From: Brevibacterium paucivorans
GTDB lineage: Bacteria > Actinomycetota > Actinomycetes > Actinomycetales > Brevibacteriaceae
Direction of reading: 5' to 3'
Assembly (NCBI RefSeq): GCF_016907735.1
Contig: NZ_JAFBCP010000001.1
Span: 558,001 to 622,000 of the forward strand
Length of the DNA stretch: 64,000 bases
Under the pieces are notes generated by a model. It was given only the letters and a program-made list of their open reading frames with translations. It was not told the DNA's origin and ran no database searches. Below, one piece after another: positions 28,968 to 42,549 of this stretch. A program made the position numbers and the translations under genes. How positions within the stretch are numbered: the stretch's first letter is position 1; each line of letters begins with the position of its first letter.

Positions 28968-29257
28968 GCGTCCGCCTTTTTGCACGTGGCCCACAACCCA
29001 AAACCGTGCATCGCCGCCGTGTCACGTTCCATCTGTTCACGGGTGCCGGTTGCTACAACCGACTTCCCTTCGTTGTGGACCTCCATCATGAGCTTCTTTG
29101 CTTTCGCTGGCGAATACCCAAAATAGCTGCGGAATACATACGTCACATACGACATGAGGTTAACCGGGTCACTGAACACGATGGTCACCCAGGGCGAGTC
29201 CGTCGCAACGACTTCGTCGACCTCTGGTTCGGCTAGGGTGCTCATGGAACTGCTCAC
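28964..29257 (-). CDS. clpS: ATP-dependent Clp protease adaptor ClpS
   Basis: Delivers N-degron substrates to ClpAP/ClpCP. 97 residues with the core [27 protein letters not shown] and the second half [32 protein letters not shown]. The usual ClpS 'DD..nt' is replaced by SDPVN, as in many actinobacterial forms. Start could also be Met5. First gene of the coupled clpS-DUF2017-MBL operon, diverging from pncB. Confidence 0.93.
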   Translation of the reverse strand: MSSSMSTLAEPEVDEVVATDSPWVTIVFSDPVNLMSYVTYVFRSYFGYSPAKAKKLMMEVHNEGKSVVATGTREQMERDTAAMHGFGLWATCKKADA

Positions 29258-29307
29258 ATATTCACCATATGCGAAACATCGTTGTGACTCGCAGACTGTT
29301 CGTGCAA

Positions 29308-29313
29308 TAGGAT
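29308..29313 (+). promoter_or_regulatory. Predicted -10 element of a leaderless pncB promoter
   Basis: TAGGAT ends seven bases before the pncB ATG and no Shine-Dalgarno is present, which would put the transcript start at the ATG. The -35 is weak (GTGACT, 18 bp spacer). Confidence 0.35.
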
Positions 29314-29320
29314 CACTGTT

Positions 29321-30637
29321 ATGAGTGATCTCACACGCCAGTCCACAGCGCTTCTGACCGACCAGTACGAACTCACCATGGTCCAGGCGGCTTTAGAATC
29401 CGGTCGAGCAGACCGCACCTGTCTCTTCGAAGTTTTTGGCCGCAGGCTCCCTCCCGGCCGACGTTACGGCGTGGTCGCTGGAACTGGGCGTTTCTTAGAA
29501 GCACTCGAAAATTTCACATTTGGCCCTGATGAACTCGCGTTCCTCAAGTCCGCGAACATTTCGGACGCCACCACGTTGGACTGGCTGGAAAACTACGAGT
29601 TCACCGGAAACATTCGGGGGTACGCAGAAGGGGACATGTACTTCCCTCACTCCCCCATCCTCACGGTTGAAGCGCCCTTTGCGCAGGCAGTAGTCCTCGA
29701 AACACTTCTCCTGTCGGTCCTGAACTACGACACCGCCGTTGCATCGGCAGCGTCCCGCATGTCACGGGCGGCAGGAAACCGTCCATGTGCCGACATGGGT
29801 TCACGACGCACTCAGGAATACGCCGCAGTTGGTGCGGCCCGCGCAGCCGTGATCGCTGGGTTCGCCTCCACATCGAACCTTGAAGCAGGAAGGCGCTACG
29901 GGCTCCGCACCATTGGAACCGCTGCACACGCGTTTACTCTTCTGCACAACACCGAACGCGAAGCATTCGACGCTCAAGTTAAAGCACTAGGCAAAGACAC
30001 TGTCCTGCTGTTAGACACGTACGACGTGGACGAAGCACTCAAAACGGCGATCGAAGTCGCCGGAACAGAACTGGGCGGGGTGCGCATCGACTCCGGTGAC
30101 TTGGGCATCCAAGCGACAGAAGTCCGCGACAAGCTCGACGCACTCGGTGCCACTAACACCAAAATTACAGTCACCTCGGACTTGGACGAATACGCGATAG
30201 CCGCCCTGCGAGCCACACCCACGGACTCCTACGGTGTGGGCACCCGCCTTGTCACAGGATCCGGCTCCCCCACAGCTAACTTGGTGTACAAACTGGTGGC
30301 GCGTTCTGACAACGGTGAGGACTGGGTGTCGGTTGAAAAGAAATCGGCCGGCAAGGGTTCACACGGTGGCTTCAAACAAGCAGTGCGCGCACTTGAAGGT
30401 GGCGTGGCAACCGAGGAAGCGATCGGAGTTCCCACGCTTCCGGAGGACGTTTCCAGCGGACGTCCTCTCACGGTTGACCTGGTCGTCGACGGTCAGATCG
30501 TCGACGGATACACCGGCCCTGAAGGCGTTGAACGGGCGCGCGATCACTACCACGACTGCATTCGCGAACTGCCCCGCACTGCTCACCGTTTGCAAGACGG
30601 TGAACCTGCGATTCCTACCGTGTACTACAACGCATAA
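29321..30637 (+). CDS. pncB: Nicotinate phosphoribosyltransferase
   Basis: Joins nicotinate to PRPP for NAD salvage. 438 residues with [10 protein letters not shown] at the N-terminus, the core [23 protein letters not shown] with the His that becomes phosphorylated in the family, [11 protein letters not shown], and [10 protein letters not shown] of the phosphoribosyl-binding barrel. It diverges from clpS, the same gene neighbourhood as pncB1 of mycobacteria. A strong bidirectional terminator follows. Confidence 0.95.
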   Translation: MSDLTRQSTALLTDQYELTMVQAALESGRADRTCLFEVFGRRLPPGRRYGVVAGTGRFLEALENFTFGPDELAFLKSANISDATTLDWLENYEFTGNIRGYAEGDMYFPHSPILTVEAPFAQAVVLETLLLSVLNYDTAVASAASRMSRAAGNRPCADMGSRRTQEYAAVGAARAAVIAGFASTSNLEAGRRYGLRTIGTAAHAFTLLHNTEREAFDAQVKALGKDTVLLLDTYDVDEALKTAIEVAGTELGGVRIDSGDLGIQATEVRDKLDALGATNTKITVTSDLDEYAIAALRATPTDSYGVGTRLVTGSGSPTANLVYKLVARSDNGEDWVSVEKKSAGKGSHGGFKQAVRALEGGVATEEAIGVPTLPEDVSSGRPLTVDLVVDGQIVDGYTGPEGVERARDHYHDCIRELPRTAHRLQDGEPAIPTVYYNA

Positions 30638-30640
30638 CGC

Positions 30641-30678
30641 AAGCGGGGTTACAGGCTTTCACACCTGTAACCCCGCTT
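30641..30678. terminator. Bidirectional terminator between pncB and the alcohol dehydrogenase gene
   Basis: Perfect 15 bp stem (30641-30655 with 30664-30678), 8-base loop, lying between converging genes. Confidence 0.8.
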
Positions 30679-30690
30679 AAGTAGGTTCAC

Positions 30691-31713
30691 TCAGTATTCG
30701 ACAACCACACGACCGTCGATCTTGCCGTGGACCATCTCATCAAACACCGCGTTAATGTCGCCCAAAGGACGCTTAGTAAACGTGGGGTGGATGAGACCAC
30801 GCGCGTAGAAGTCCAAAGCTTCTTCCATGTCGCGGCGGGTTCCCACAATCGAACCACGAATCGTCAGTCCCTTAAGCACAATGTCGAAGATCGGTGCAGG
30901 GAACTCCCCTGGTGGCAGACCGTTGAACACAATGGTGCCACCGCGACGCGTCATTCCAATCGCTTGCCCAAACGCATCTGGGTGCACGGCTGTCACCAGA
31001 ACACCGTGACTACCGCCAACGGCTTCCTGGACCTCCGGGACGGGGTCGTTCGCGAATGCGTTGATAACCACCTCGGCGCCGTGCTTCTTAGCAAGCTGGA
31101 GCTTGTCATCTGCAATATCCACGGCAACAACGCGCATTCCCATGGCAACCGCGTACTGGACTGCAATGTGCCCCAGACCACCTACACCAGAAATAACGAC
31201 CCATTCACCGGGCTTCACCTCGGTTTCTTTCAGACCCTTGTACACCGTGACACCTGCGCACAGCACCGGCGCGATTTCATATGGGTCAGCACCCTCTGGG
31301 ATGAGTGCACAGTACCGGCTGTCGACCAGCATGTACTCGCCAAACGATCCGTCTACCGAATATCCACCGTTTTCTTGTTTCTCACATAGCGTTTCCCAGC
31401 CGGTTTCGCAGTATTCGCACTCACCGCATGCGCTCCACAACCACGCGTTACCAACGAGATCGCCTTCTTTAACGCGAGTGACATAGTCACCTACCGCAAC
31501 AACCTTTCCAACGCCTTCGTGCCCAGGGATAAACGGAGGCTGGGGCTTGACCGGCCAGTCACCGTGAGCTGCGTGCAGGTCGGTGTGGCACACGCCAGTC
31601 GAAATGTTCTTCACAAGCGCCTGGTATGGCCCGGGTTTGGGAACATCTACTTCTTTGACTTCGAGGTCTTTTCCAAATTCATTGACGACAGCTGCATTCA
31701 TTGTGTCGGACAT
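30691..31713 (-). CDS. Zinc-dependent alcohol dehydrogenase (AdhP type)
   Basis: Oxidises primary alcohols or reduces aldehydes with NAD(H). 340 residues. The catalytic-zinc part has GVCHTDLHAAHGDWP and GHEGVGKV. The structural zinc loop CGECEYCETGWETLC carries four Cys, and the Rossmann motif is GVGGLGHIAVQYA. The ATG at 31713 has GAAGGAG nine bases upstream; the longer frame from 31773 is not needed. It is in its own unit ahead of the terminator at 30641-30678. Confidence 0.93.
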   Translation of the reverse strand: MSDTMNAAVVNEFGKDLEVKEVDVPKPGPYQALVKNISTGVCHTDLHAAHGDWPVKPQPPFIPGHEGVGKVVAVGDYVTRVKEGDLVGNAWLWSACGECEYCETGWETLCEKQENGGYSVDGSFGEYMLVDSRYCALIPEGADPYEIAPVLCAGVTVYKGLKETEVKPGEWVVISGVGGLGHIAVQYAVAMGMRVVAVDIADDKLQLAKKHGAEVVINAFANDPVPEVQEAVGGSHGVLVTAVHPDAFGQAIGMTRRGGTIVFNGLPPGEFPAPIFDIVLKGLTIRGSIVGTRRDMEEALDFYARGLIHPTFTKRPLGDINAVFDEMVHGKIDGRVVVEY

Positions 31714-31831
31714 GGGGCTCAACTCCTTCGTCGCAATTGGTTGCAGACTTTCTGCAAGACACACATAGTGCATCTCTTATGAGATTCTATGGACAACTCG
31801 GGGTCCATTGGAATGTCCGACGTGGAATTTA

Positions 31832-33610
31832 TCAGCGACCCACAAACCATCGTTGCAGGGTTTTGATCCGTTCTTGAATCTGTTCGCGTGATGCTTGTGC
31901 CACGGCGGGGCCACCGCACACGCGTCGGAGCTCGATGTGGATGGAGCCGTGCGGTTTTCCTGTGCGCCTGGCCCACGCCCCCACTAGCGACTGCAGTTTG
32001 TTGCGTTCCTCTTTCATCGCTTTGTGCTCGATCTCGTCCGGGTCCTCAACGGGTGTGGCTCGTCCTTTGCGTTTGGACTGTTCTGTTTGGCGAGCACGCA
32101 ACAGGTGGGACACTTGCTCTGGTTCCAGGAGCCCGGGCAGGCCAATGAAGTCCTGTTCGTCTTCCGAGCCCACTTCTCCCCCGGCTCCAAACGCACCACC
32201 GTCATAGAGCACGCGGTCAAAGGACGCCTCCGCCGAGAGCGCTTCGTAGGATCCTGTCGTCAGTTCCCCAGACGCGGATTCCTCACGGTTCGCCTCGTTG
32301 AGAGCCTGATCGTCTAGAAGTCCTTGCTCATCGTCGTCTTCGTCGGGCCGTCGGACGTCAAGCGCGTGGTCGCGTTCAGCTTCCAGGTTATTGGCAAGGG
32401 CTAAAAGAACGGGCACGCTGGGCAAGAAGATCGAGGCGGTTTCCCCGCGTTTACGTGCGCGCACAAAACGCCCTACGGCCTGCGCGAAGAACAACGGAGT
32501 AGCTGATGACGTCGCGTACACACCCACAGCGAGCCTGGGCACGTCCACACCTTCAGACACCATACGAACCGCAACCATCCAGCGACGGTCGGAGTTTTGG
32601 AATTCCTCGATACGGTCGCTGGCTCCCGCCTCGTCCGAAAGCACCACGGTCACGTCTTCGCCCGCTATTTCCTTAAGCTGTTTGGCATACGCGCGCGCCA
32701 CTTGCTGATCGGTTGCGATCACCAATCCCCCGGCGTCCGGCACGGTGCGCCGTACTTCGGTAAGCCTGCGGTCGGCTGCCCTGAGAACCGCGGGAATCCA
32801 TTCGCCTGTGGGGTTCAGTGCGGTGCGCCAGGCTTGTGCATGGACGTCTTTTGTTGCGTCTGCGCCCAGGATGGCTTCCATTTCGTCTCCGGCTTTTGTG
32901 CGCCAACGCATGTTGCCGGAGTAGGTCATGAAAATAACGGGGCGCACCACGCCGTCGCCAAGCGCCCGCGAGTACCCGTATGAGTAGTCGGCTTGGGATG
33001 TGCGGATGCCTTCGTCGTCGGGGACGTAGGTGACAAATGGGATCGCCGAGGTGTCCGACCGGAAAGGCGTTCCCGTCAGGGCGAGTCGTCGGCGGGCGGG
33101 TTCGAAAGCGTCTCGTACGGCGTCACCCCAGGAAAGCGCGTCACCGGCGTGGTGAATCTCGTCGAGGATGACCAACGTGCGGTACTTTTCCGTGCGGTTT
33201 TGGTGGAGCACCGGTTTCGCTGCCACTTGCGCATACGTGACTGCAACGCCGTGGAAGCCGGGGGCTGAACGGCCTTGTGAGTTTTTAAAGTTGGGGTCGA
33301 GCTTGATACCTACGCGCCCAGCCGCGGCAGCCCATTGGACCTTGAGGTGTTCCGTAGGGGCTACGACGGTGACTCGGTCGACCTTGCGTTGTGCCAAAAG
33401 CTCAGAGGCTAAACGCAACGCGAACGTTGTCTTTCCCGCTCCCGGGGTTGCGACTGCCAGGAAGTCGCGTGGTTCGTTGCGGAAGTACTGTTCGAGTGCT
33501 TCTGCCTGCCATGCACGTAATTTACCCGCTGTTCCCCACGCGGCGCGTTCGGGGAAAGCGGGAGAAAGATGTTCGGCGGCAGAGGTTCCTGGAACCCTAC
33601 CAGTGTTCAC
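31832..33610 (-). CDS. DEAD/DEAH-box SF2 helicase
   Basis: 592 residues with an intact helicase core: LRAWQAEALEQY (Q-like motif), Walker A ATPGAGKTTFA, DEIHHAG (DExH), TGTPFRSDT (SAT-like), and motif VI QAVGRFVRARKRGE. A C-terminal extension of about 170 charged residues follows, ending in a cluster of basic residues. It is widespread in actinobacteria next to DUF3039, as here: its start overlaps the DUF3039 stop by 4 bases (ATGA). The substrate is unknown; XPB-like DNA repair helicases are the nearest known type. Confidence 0.92.
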   Translation of the reverse strand: MNTGRVPGTSAAEHLSPAFPERAAWGTAGKLRAWQAEALEQYFRNEPRDFLAVATPGAGKTTFALRLASELLAQRKVDRVTVVAPTEHLKVQWAAAAGRVGIKLDPNFKNSQGRSAPGFHGVAVTYAQVAAKPVLHQNRTEKYRTLVILDEIHHAGDALSWGDAVRDAFEPARRRLALTGTPFRSDTSAIPFVTYVPDDEGIRTSQADYSYGYSRALGDGVVRPVIFMTYSGNMRWRTKAGDEMEAILGADATKDVHAQAWRTALNPTGEWIPAVLRAADRRLTEVRRTVPDAGGLVIATDQQVARAYAKQLKEIAGEDVTVVLSDEAGASDRIEEFQNSDRRWMVAVRMVSEGVDVPRLAVGVYATSSATPLFFAQAVGRFVRARKRGETASIFLPSVPVLLALANNLEAERDHALDVRRPDEDDDEQGLLDDQALNEANREESASGELTTGSYEALSAEASFDRVLYDGGAFGAGGEVGSEDEQDFIGLPGLLEPEQVSHLLRARQTEQSKRKGRATPVEDPDEIEHKAMKEERNKLQSLVGAWARRTGKPHGSIHIELRRVCGGPAVAQASREQIQERIKTLQRWFVGR

Positions 33611-33876
33611 TCGTCGTCAGGCTCCTGACCTTCTGGCATGGATTCGTAGATTTCTTTGCACAGAGGGCAAACCGGGAAACGCTGAGGGTCGCGGCTGGGG
33701 ACCCAGACTTTGCCACAGAGGGCTACCAGTGGCGTGCCGGTTACCATGGATTCCATGATTTTCGCTTTGGGCGCGTAGTGTGAAAACCGCTCGTGATCAC
33801 CGGGTTCAGTCAGCTGTTCTTGTAGCTCGCGGTCGAGTGTTGCCGTGCCACCGGTACTCGGATAGGTTTCAGTCAT
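33607..33876 (-). CDS. DUF3039 family protein
   Basis: 89 residues with the family core HERFSHYAPKAKIMESMVTG and LCGKVWVPSRDPQRFPVCPLCKEIYE. The two Cys of CPLC, with Cys in ALCG, suggest a small zinc ribbon. The start is the ATG at 33876, because TAGAAT (33884-33889) lies seven bases upstream as a likely -10 of a leaderless mRNA; the longer frame to 33903 is not preferred. It is co-transcribed with the helicase. The start codon overlaps that of the divergent flavin reductase. Confidence 0.88.
   Translation of the reverse strand: MTETYPSTGGTATLDRELQEQLTEPGDHERFSHYAPKAKIMESMVTGTPLVALCGKVWVPSRDPQRFPVCPLCKEIYESMPEGQEPDDE
33840..33868 (+). promoter_or_regulatory. Predicted leaderless promoter of the flavin reductase gene
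   Basis: -35 TTGCCG (33840-33845), 17 bp spacer, -10 TAGGTT (33863-33868), then six bases to the ATG at 33875. It lies inside the first codons of the opposite DUF3039 gene. Confidence 0.45.
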
Positions 33877-34372
33877 GCCCCCTATTCTATCCAGTGACTT
33901 CATTGACGACTACCGCAGGTTGAGTGATTCGATCGCTTCTGGCGTGGCAGTGGTCACTGTTGGTGGAGGCTCGAAGTTCACCGGGGTCACTGTTGACTCT
34001 TTTCTTGACGTGTCGTGGGATCCGCCCACCATGTTGGTGTCGATTCTTTCTTTGTCCCGAGTCATGGATGTGATGGAGTGTGCGCAGATGTTTACGCTCA
34101 GCGTGCTCAACGCTGACCAAGAAGATATCGCTACATGGTTGGGCGCTTCAGGGCAACCGAATTACGGTTTGCTCAATGATATCCCCACTGTGGATGGTGA
34201 GTGCGGGCCTGCCCATATTGCTCAGGCGTGTGCATTCTTTGAGGTCGAGGTGACCGACCGTCACACTGTCGCAACGCACACGTTGTTCTCTGGTCCGGTA
34301 GTCGCACAGGGTGGCAACCCGGATACTCAGCCCTTAGTGCGAAGGAACCGGATCTACGGAACCTTTGGGTGA
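33875..34372 (+). CDS. Flavin reductase-like FMN-binding protein
   Basis: 165 residues of the flavin reductase domain: SGVAVVTVGGGSKFTGVTVDSFLDVSWDPPTMLVSI near the N-terminus and FFEVEVTDRHTVATHTLFSGPVV towards the end. Such proteins reduce FMN with NAD(P)H for a partner monooxygenase; no partner is adjacent. The start ATG at 33875 shares two bases with the DUF3039 start codon, and no other start in frame keeps the conserved N-terminus. It ends against the 5S rRNA terminator. Confidence 0.88.
   Translation: MPPILSSDFIDDYRRLSDSIASGVAVVTVGGGSKFTGVTVDSFLDVSWDPPTMLVSILSLSRVMDVMECAQMFTLSVLNADQEDIATWLGASGQPNYGLLNDIPTVDGECGPAHIAQACAFFEVEVTDRHTVATHTLFSGPVVAQGGNPDTQPLVRRNRIYGTFG
33884..33889 (-). 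promoter_or_regulatory. Predicted -10 element of a leaderless DUF3039-helicase promoter
   Basis: TAGAAT on the minus strand (5 of 6 consensus bases) ends seven bases before the DUF3039 ATG. No good -35 is visible. Confidence 0.4.
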
Positions 34373-34379
34373 ATTGTTT

Positions 34380-34411
34380 AAGGGCCTGACCAGTGTAGTG
34401 GTCAGGCCCTT
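34380..34411. terminator. Terminator of the rRNA operon and the flavin reductase gene
   Basis: Perfect 13 bp stem (34380-34392 with 34399-34411) with a 6-base loop, about 18 bp beyond the 5S gene on the minus strand and just after the flavin reductase stop on the plus strand. Confidence 0.8.
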
Positions 34412-34429
34412 AATGATAAGAGTGGTTTT

Positions 34430-34546
34430 GCGGCGGTGTCTTACTCTCCCACACACTCTCGTGTGCAGTACCATCAGCGCTGTCAGGCTTAGCTTCCGGG
34501 TTCGGAATGGGGCCGGGCGTTTCCCTGACGCTATAACCACCGCAAA
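34430..34546 (-). rRNA. rrf: 5S ribosomal RNA
   Basis: The minus strand reads GCGGTGGTTATAGC at the 5' side and closes with ACACCGCCGC, with the conserved internal CCCATTCCGAACCCGGAAG. Ends are estimated to within a few bases. The 136 bp between 5S and 23S are GT-rich with no gene. Confidence 0.95.
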
Positions 34547-34682
34547 AAATTGTGGGGGCACACGGTGTGTGTGCACAGTGTTTTTGTTGCGAGTGTTCGT
34601 GTGTGGACGCGAGTGATTGAGTGTTCGTTCGTGATGTCCAGGGTTTGTTGTCGGTGTTACCTGGTCTACTCACACGTAGTGT

Positions 34683-39602
<4,920 letters not shown>

Positions 39603-39715
39603 AAACAAGAAAGAAAAACCCCAGCACCCAAAAAGAAAAGACAAGAAAAATAATCAAGCCAAATCAATCTGAGAACCAGAAAAAATAAAAAAACTGGCAT
39701 CACAAAAACAAACAA

Positions 39716-39741
39716 ACACGCTATTGAGTTGAAAAAGAACA
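39716..39741 (-). promoter_or_regulatory. boxA-like antitermination element in the rRNA leader
   Basis: The transcribed strand reads TGTTCTTTTTCAACTCAATA then GCGTGT. It matches the conserved pre-16S TGTTCTTT..AACTCAATAG..GTGT block of actinobacterial rRNA leaders, bound by NusB/S10 and used in processing. Confidence 0.65.
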
Positions 39742-39815
39742 CACACAAAAACACTCACCAACACACAGCCGGCTCACGCTAAAGGTGGTTTTGCCTCGAT
39801 CGAGGCAACTTCTCC

Positions 39816-39844
39816 ATCTTAGAACAGATTTTATTTCTTGGCAA
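39816..39844 (-). promoter_or_regulatory. Predicted rRNA promoter (proximal)
   Basis: -35 TTGCCA (39839-39844), 17 bp spacer, -10 TAAGAT (39816-39821) on the minus strand, about 215 bp before the 16S gene. The palindrome at 39791-39806 lies about 10 bases after the -10. Confidence 0.6.
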
Positions 39845-39923
39845 GTCTGCGACTCGCAAGTCCTGAAAATCTTTCCGGATGTTCACCTCGAAGTCGTTTC
39901 CGTCCTTGAGGCGACAAGAAAAT

Positions 39924-39952
39924 AATCTATTCCATTTACAGCGGGCATGCAA
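39924..39952 (-). promoter_or_regulatory. Possible second rRNA promoter (distal)
   Basis: -35 TTGCAT (39947-39952), 17 bp spacer, -10 TAGATT (39924-39929). Weaker match than the proximal promoter. Confidence 0.35.
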
Positions 39953-40038
39953 CCTCGCAGGGCGTGACCCTCGTAACACTGTGAGAACGCTACGAGACAG
40001 GCAACCCGCAAACGACCTCGGCGCACCTCAAGCCCGCG

Positions 40039-40761
40039 CTAACTCTCCACAGGTTCTACAAGTTCTGGTCCGTCATTACGCACGTTACCCACGGCTTTCG
40101 AAACGCGGTACCGCTCCACTCGATCCACATCAACGTCACGCAGCACGGAGTCAAGAACGCCCAAGGCATCCGCTTTCGTTTCCGTGAGTTCGCACCACCG
40201 GTCAAGACCCGAACGATCCAGAACAACAGGCATACGGTCATGCACAGATTCCAAGTGCCCATGCGAGGGCATCGTCAATATCGTGGTGGAAACGTACCAG
40301 CCGTCAGCGACACGTGGATCGGATTCGGGAACGCCCAACGCCTCGCATTTGACAAACTCATAGAGCCCAGCCAAAAACAACCAACCGTCACCGTGCATAA
40401 GCCACGGAGTCTTTTCCCCGGCTTCAACAGCCCATTCGTAATATCCATTCACAGGTATTACGCAACGGCGACGCACAAAGGCAGAACGAAACATGGGCTT
40501 TTCTGCGACAGTTTCACTACGGGCATTAAATGCACGGAACCCAATTTTCAGATCCTTTGCCCACCCGGGGACCAGTCCCCACCCGGCGGCCTCCAGCCGT
40601 CTGACAATTTCGCCTGTATCTCCCACCGAGTCTAAGACGATAGGCAACGCAGACCCGGGCGGCACGTTATAGCGCGGAGAGAACGCATACCTTTCGTGCT
40701 CAACTCCGAGTTCACGACCGACATCAACTGGGTCTGAAGCCATGTTTAACCGTCCGCACAC
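40039..40761 (-). CDS. SRAP domain protein (HMCES/YedK family)
   Basis: 240 residues. The family uses Cys2 to form a stable DNA-protein crosslink at abasic sites in single-stranded DNA. Here the GTG at 40761 gives M-C-G-R with the catalytic Cys at position 2, which decides the start; the frame upstream to 40809 would bury it. Other active-site residues: Asn in FNARSET, Glu in GYYEW, His in SVHDRMPVVL. Diverges from the MarR gene with 76 bp between them, including a TCGTG-1-CACGA repeat (40769-40779). Confidence 0.93.
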   Translation of the reverse strand: MCGRLNMASDPVDVGRELGVEHERYAFSPRYNVPPGSALPIVLDSVGDTGEIVRRLEAAGWGLVPGWAKDLKIGFRAFNARSETVAEKPMFRSAFVRRRCVIPVNGYYEWAVEAGEKTPWLMHGDGWLFLAGLYEFVKCEALGVPESDPRVADGWYVSTTILTMPSHGHLESVHDRMPVVLDRSGLDRWCELTETKADALGVLDSVLRDVDVDRVERYRVSKAVGNVRNDGPELVEPVES

Positions 40762-40837
40762 ACGTCGATCGTGGCACGAGACGACATTCGTGGCAAGATC
40801 ATTCGTCATAAGGTGGGAATGCCAAGGAGGTTACACA

Positions 40838-41332
40838 GTGACGCACTTTGACCCGCTTGAAGAAGCTAAACGCAAATGGATCGACGACGGGAACAGTGAA
40901 TACGCCGACGGCATGTCATTTGTCACGTCGATCATGCGTTCGCACCAAATCATGTTGGGGCGTGTTGAAGCAGTTTTGCGCCCCATGAATCTCACGTTCG
41001 CTCGTTACGAACTCCTCACACTTCTTCGCTTCACAAAGACCGGCAAACTTCCCACCTCGAAAGTCTCCCAACGACTGCAAGTCCACCCCACAAGCACCAC
41101 CAACGCGGTCGACCGCCTCGAAAAAGCCGGACTCGTCACGCGTGAGGCTCACCCCAACGACAAGCGCATGACACTCGTCTGCCTCACAGAGCAAGGTCGC
41201 ACACTGTCTGAACGCGCGACCGTGGCTCTCAACGAACAGGTGTTCGCCTCACCGGGCCTCAACACCAAGGACCTCACGCGAGTCCTTGAGCTACTCGCCA
41301 AACACAGAAAAAGCCAAGCAGATTTACTTTGA
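40838..41332 (+). CDS. MarR family transcriptional regulator
   Basis: 164-residue winged-helix repressor or activator. The DNA-binding part reads LRFTKTGKLPTSKVSQRLQVHPTSTTNAVDRLEKAGLV with the wing HPNDKRMTLVCLTEQG. The GTG start is fixed by AAGGAGG seven bases upstream; the frame's earlier ATG at 40742 is not used. It stands 53 bp before the acyl-CoA dehydrogenase gene on the same strand, so it probably controls that module in response to a CoA ester or phenolic ligand. This is inference. Confidence 0.9.
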   Translation: MTHFDPLEEAKRKWIDDGNSEYADGMSFVTSIMRSHQIMLGRVEAVLRPMNLTFARYELLTLLRFTKTGKLPTSKVSQRLQVHPTSTTNAVDRLEKAGLVTREAHPNDKRMTLVCLTEQGRTLSERATVALNEQVFASPGLNTKDLTRVLELLAKHRKSQADLL

Positions 41333-41385
41333 CGTCCAACTAAATGCGCATAACATGGTGACCAACACCACGAATTGGAGGTTCC

Positions 41386-42549
41386 ATGGCGCATTCAGCC
41401 GCTGCACTCACTTTTGGACTGACAGACGATCAACGCGAAATCGCAAACATGGCGCGTACGTTCGCCGATGAAATGATCGCTCCCCACGCACTCGAGTGGG
41501 ACGAAAACCACCACTTCCCCGTCGACGTCATCAAGCAGACGGGCGAACTTGGAATGGCGTCAATTTACGTTTCAGAAGAATCCGGCGGTTCAGGACTGGG
41601 CCGTATGGACGCCGCCCTCATCTTCGAAGCTCTTTCAACAGCATGCCCCGCGGTTGCTGCCTACATTTCCATCCACAACATGGTCGCTTGGGTTCTCGAC
41701 AAGTTCGCCAACGACGACCAAAAAGAACGCTGGCTAACGCCTCTCACCAACTTCGACAAGCTCTCCAGCTACTGCCTGACAGAACCAGGTGCCGGCTCCG
41801 ACGCGGCAGCCCTTGCCACCTCGGCGCGCCTGGACGGCGACCACTACGTCCTCAACGGTGTCAAGCAATTCATCTCCGGGGCAGGTTCCTCTGATTCCTA
41901 CCTCGTCATGGCACGCACAGGCGACGCCGGCGCAAAGGGCATCTCCGCATTCATGATCGACAAAGACACCCCAGGGCTGTCCTTTGGCGCGAACGAAAAG
42001 AAAATGGGCTGGCGCGCACAACCCACCCGCCAGGTCATGCTCGACAACGTGCGCGTACCCGTCGAAGACCGCATTGGCGACGAAGGCACTGGCTTCAAGA
42101 TCGCCATGGCAGGACTCGACGGAGGACGCCTCAACATTGGAGCGTGTGCACTTGGTGGAGCACAGTCCGCACTCGAAAAAGCCGTCACCTACATGGGCGA
42201 ACGCCAGGCTTTCGGCTCCGAAATCAACCAATTCCAAGCACTGCGCTTTGAAGTAGCCGGAATGCAGGCCGACCTCGAAGCCGCACGCTCCCTCCTGTGG
42301 CGGGCCGCCTCGGCGTATGACGCCAACGACCCCAACACCACCCTGCTGTCAGCCATGGCGAAACTGAAGTCCACTGACATCAGCTTTGACGTAGCAAACC
42401 GTGCCCTGCAGATCTTCGGCGGATACGGATATCTGGCAGAGTATGGAGTAGAGAAGCTGGTTCGCGACCTGCGCGTACACCAGATTCTTGAAGGAACGAA
42501 CGAAATCATGCGCGTCATCATCTCGCGCAAGAGCACAGGAGTTGCGTAA
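41386..42549 (+). CDS. Acyl-CoA dehydrogenase (isobutyryl-CoA dehydrogenase-like)
   Basis: 387 residues; flavoenzyme forming an enoyl-CoA. FAD-binding CLTEPGAGSDAAAL, VLNGVKQFISGAGSSD, and the C-terminal HQILEGTNEIMR with the likely catalytic Glu. The ATG has GGAGG four bases upstream. Placement directly before a 3-hydroxyisobutyryl-CoA hydrolase and an enoyl-CoA hydratase suggests the isobutyryl-CoA to methacrylyl-CoA step of valine breakdown. Confidence 0.92.
   Translation: MAHSAAALTFGLTDDQREIANMARTFADEMIAPHALEWDENHHFPVDVIKQTGELGMASIYVSEESGGSGLGRMDAALIFEALSTACPAVAAYISIHNMVAWVLDKFANDDQKERWLTPLTNFDKLSSYCLTEPGAGSDAAALATSARLDGDHYVLNGVKQFISGAGSSDSYLVMARTGDAGAKGISAFMIDKDTPGLSFGANEKKMGWRAQPTRQVMLDNVRVPVEDRIGDEGTGFKIAMAGLDGGRLNIGACALGGAQSALEKAVTYMGERQAFGSEINQFQALRFEVAGMQADLEAARSLLWRAASAYDANDPNTTLLSAMAKLKSTDISFDVANRALQIFGGYGYLAEYGVEKLVRDLRVHQILEGTNEIMRVIISRKSTGVA

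Larger units (their letters stand above)
39603..40038 (-). other. rRNA operon leader and promoter region
   Basis: 436 bp between 16S and the SRAP gene without protein-coding signs. From the 16S outwards it holds a purine/pyrimidine-biased leader, a boxA-like element (39716-39741), a TGCCTCGATCGAGGCA palindrome (39791-39806) and two predicted promoters (39816-39844 and 39924-39952). Confidence 0.75.
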
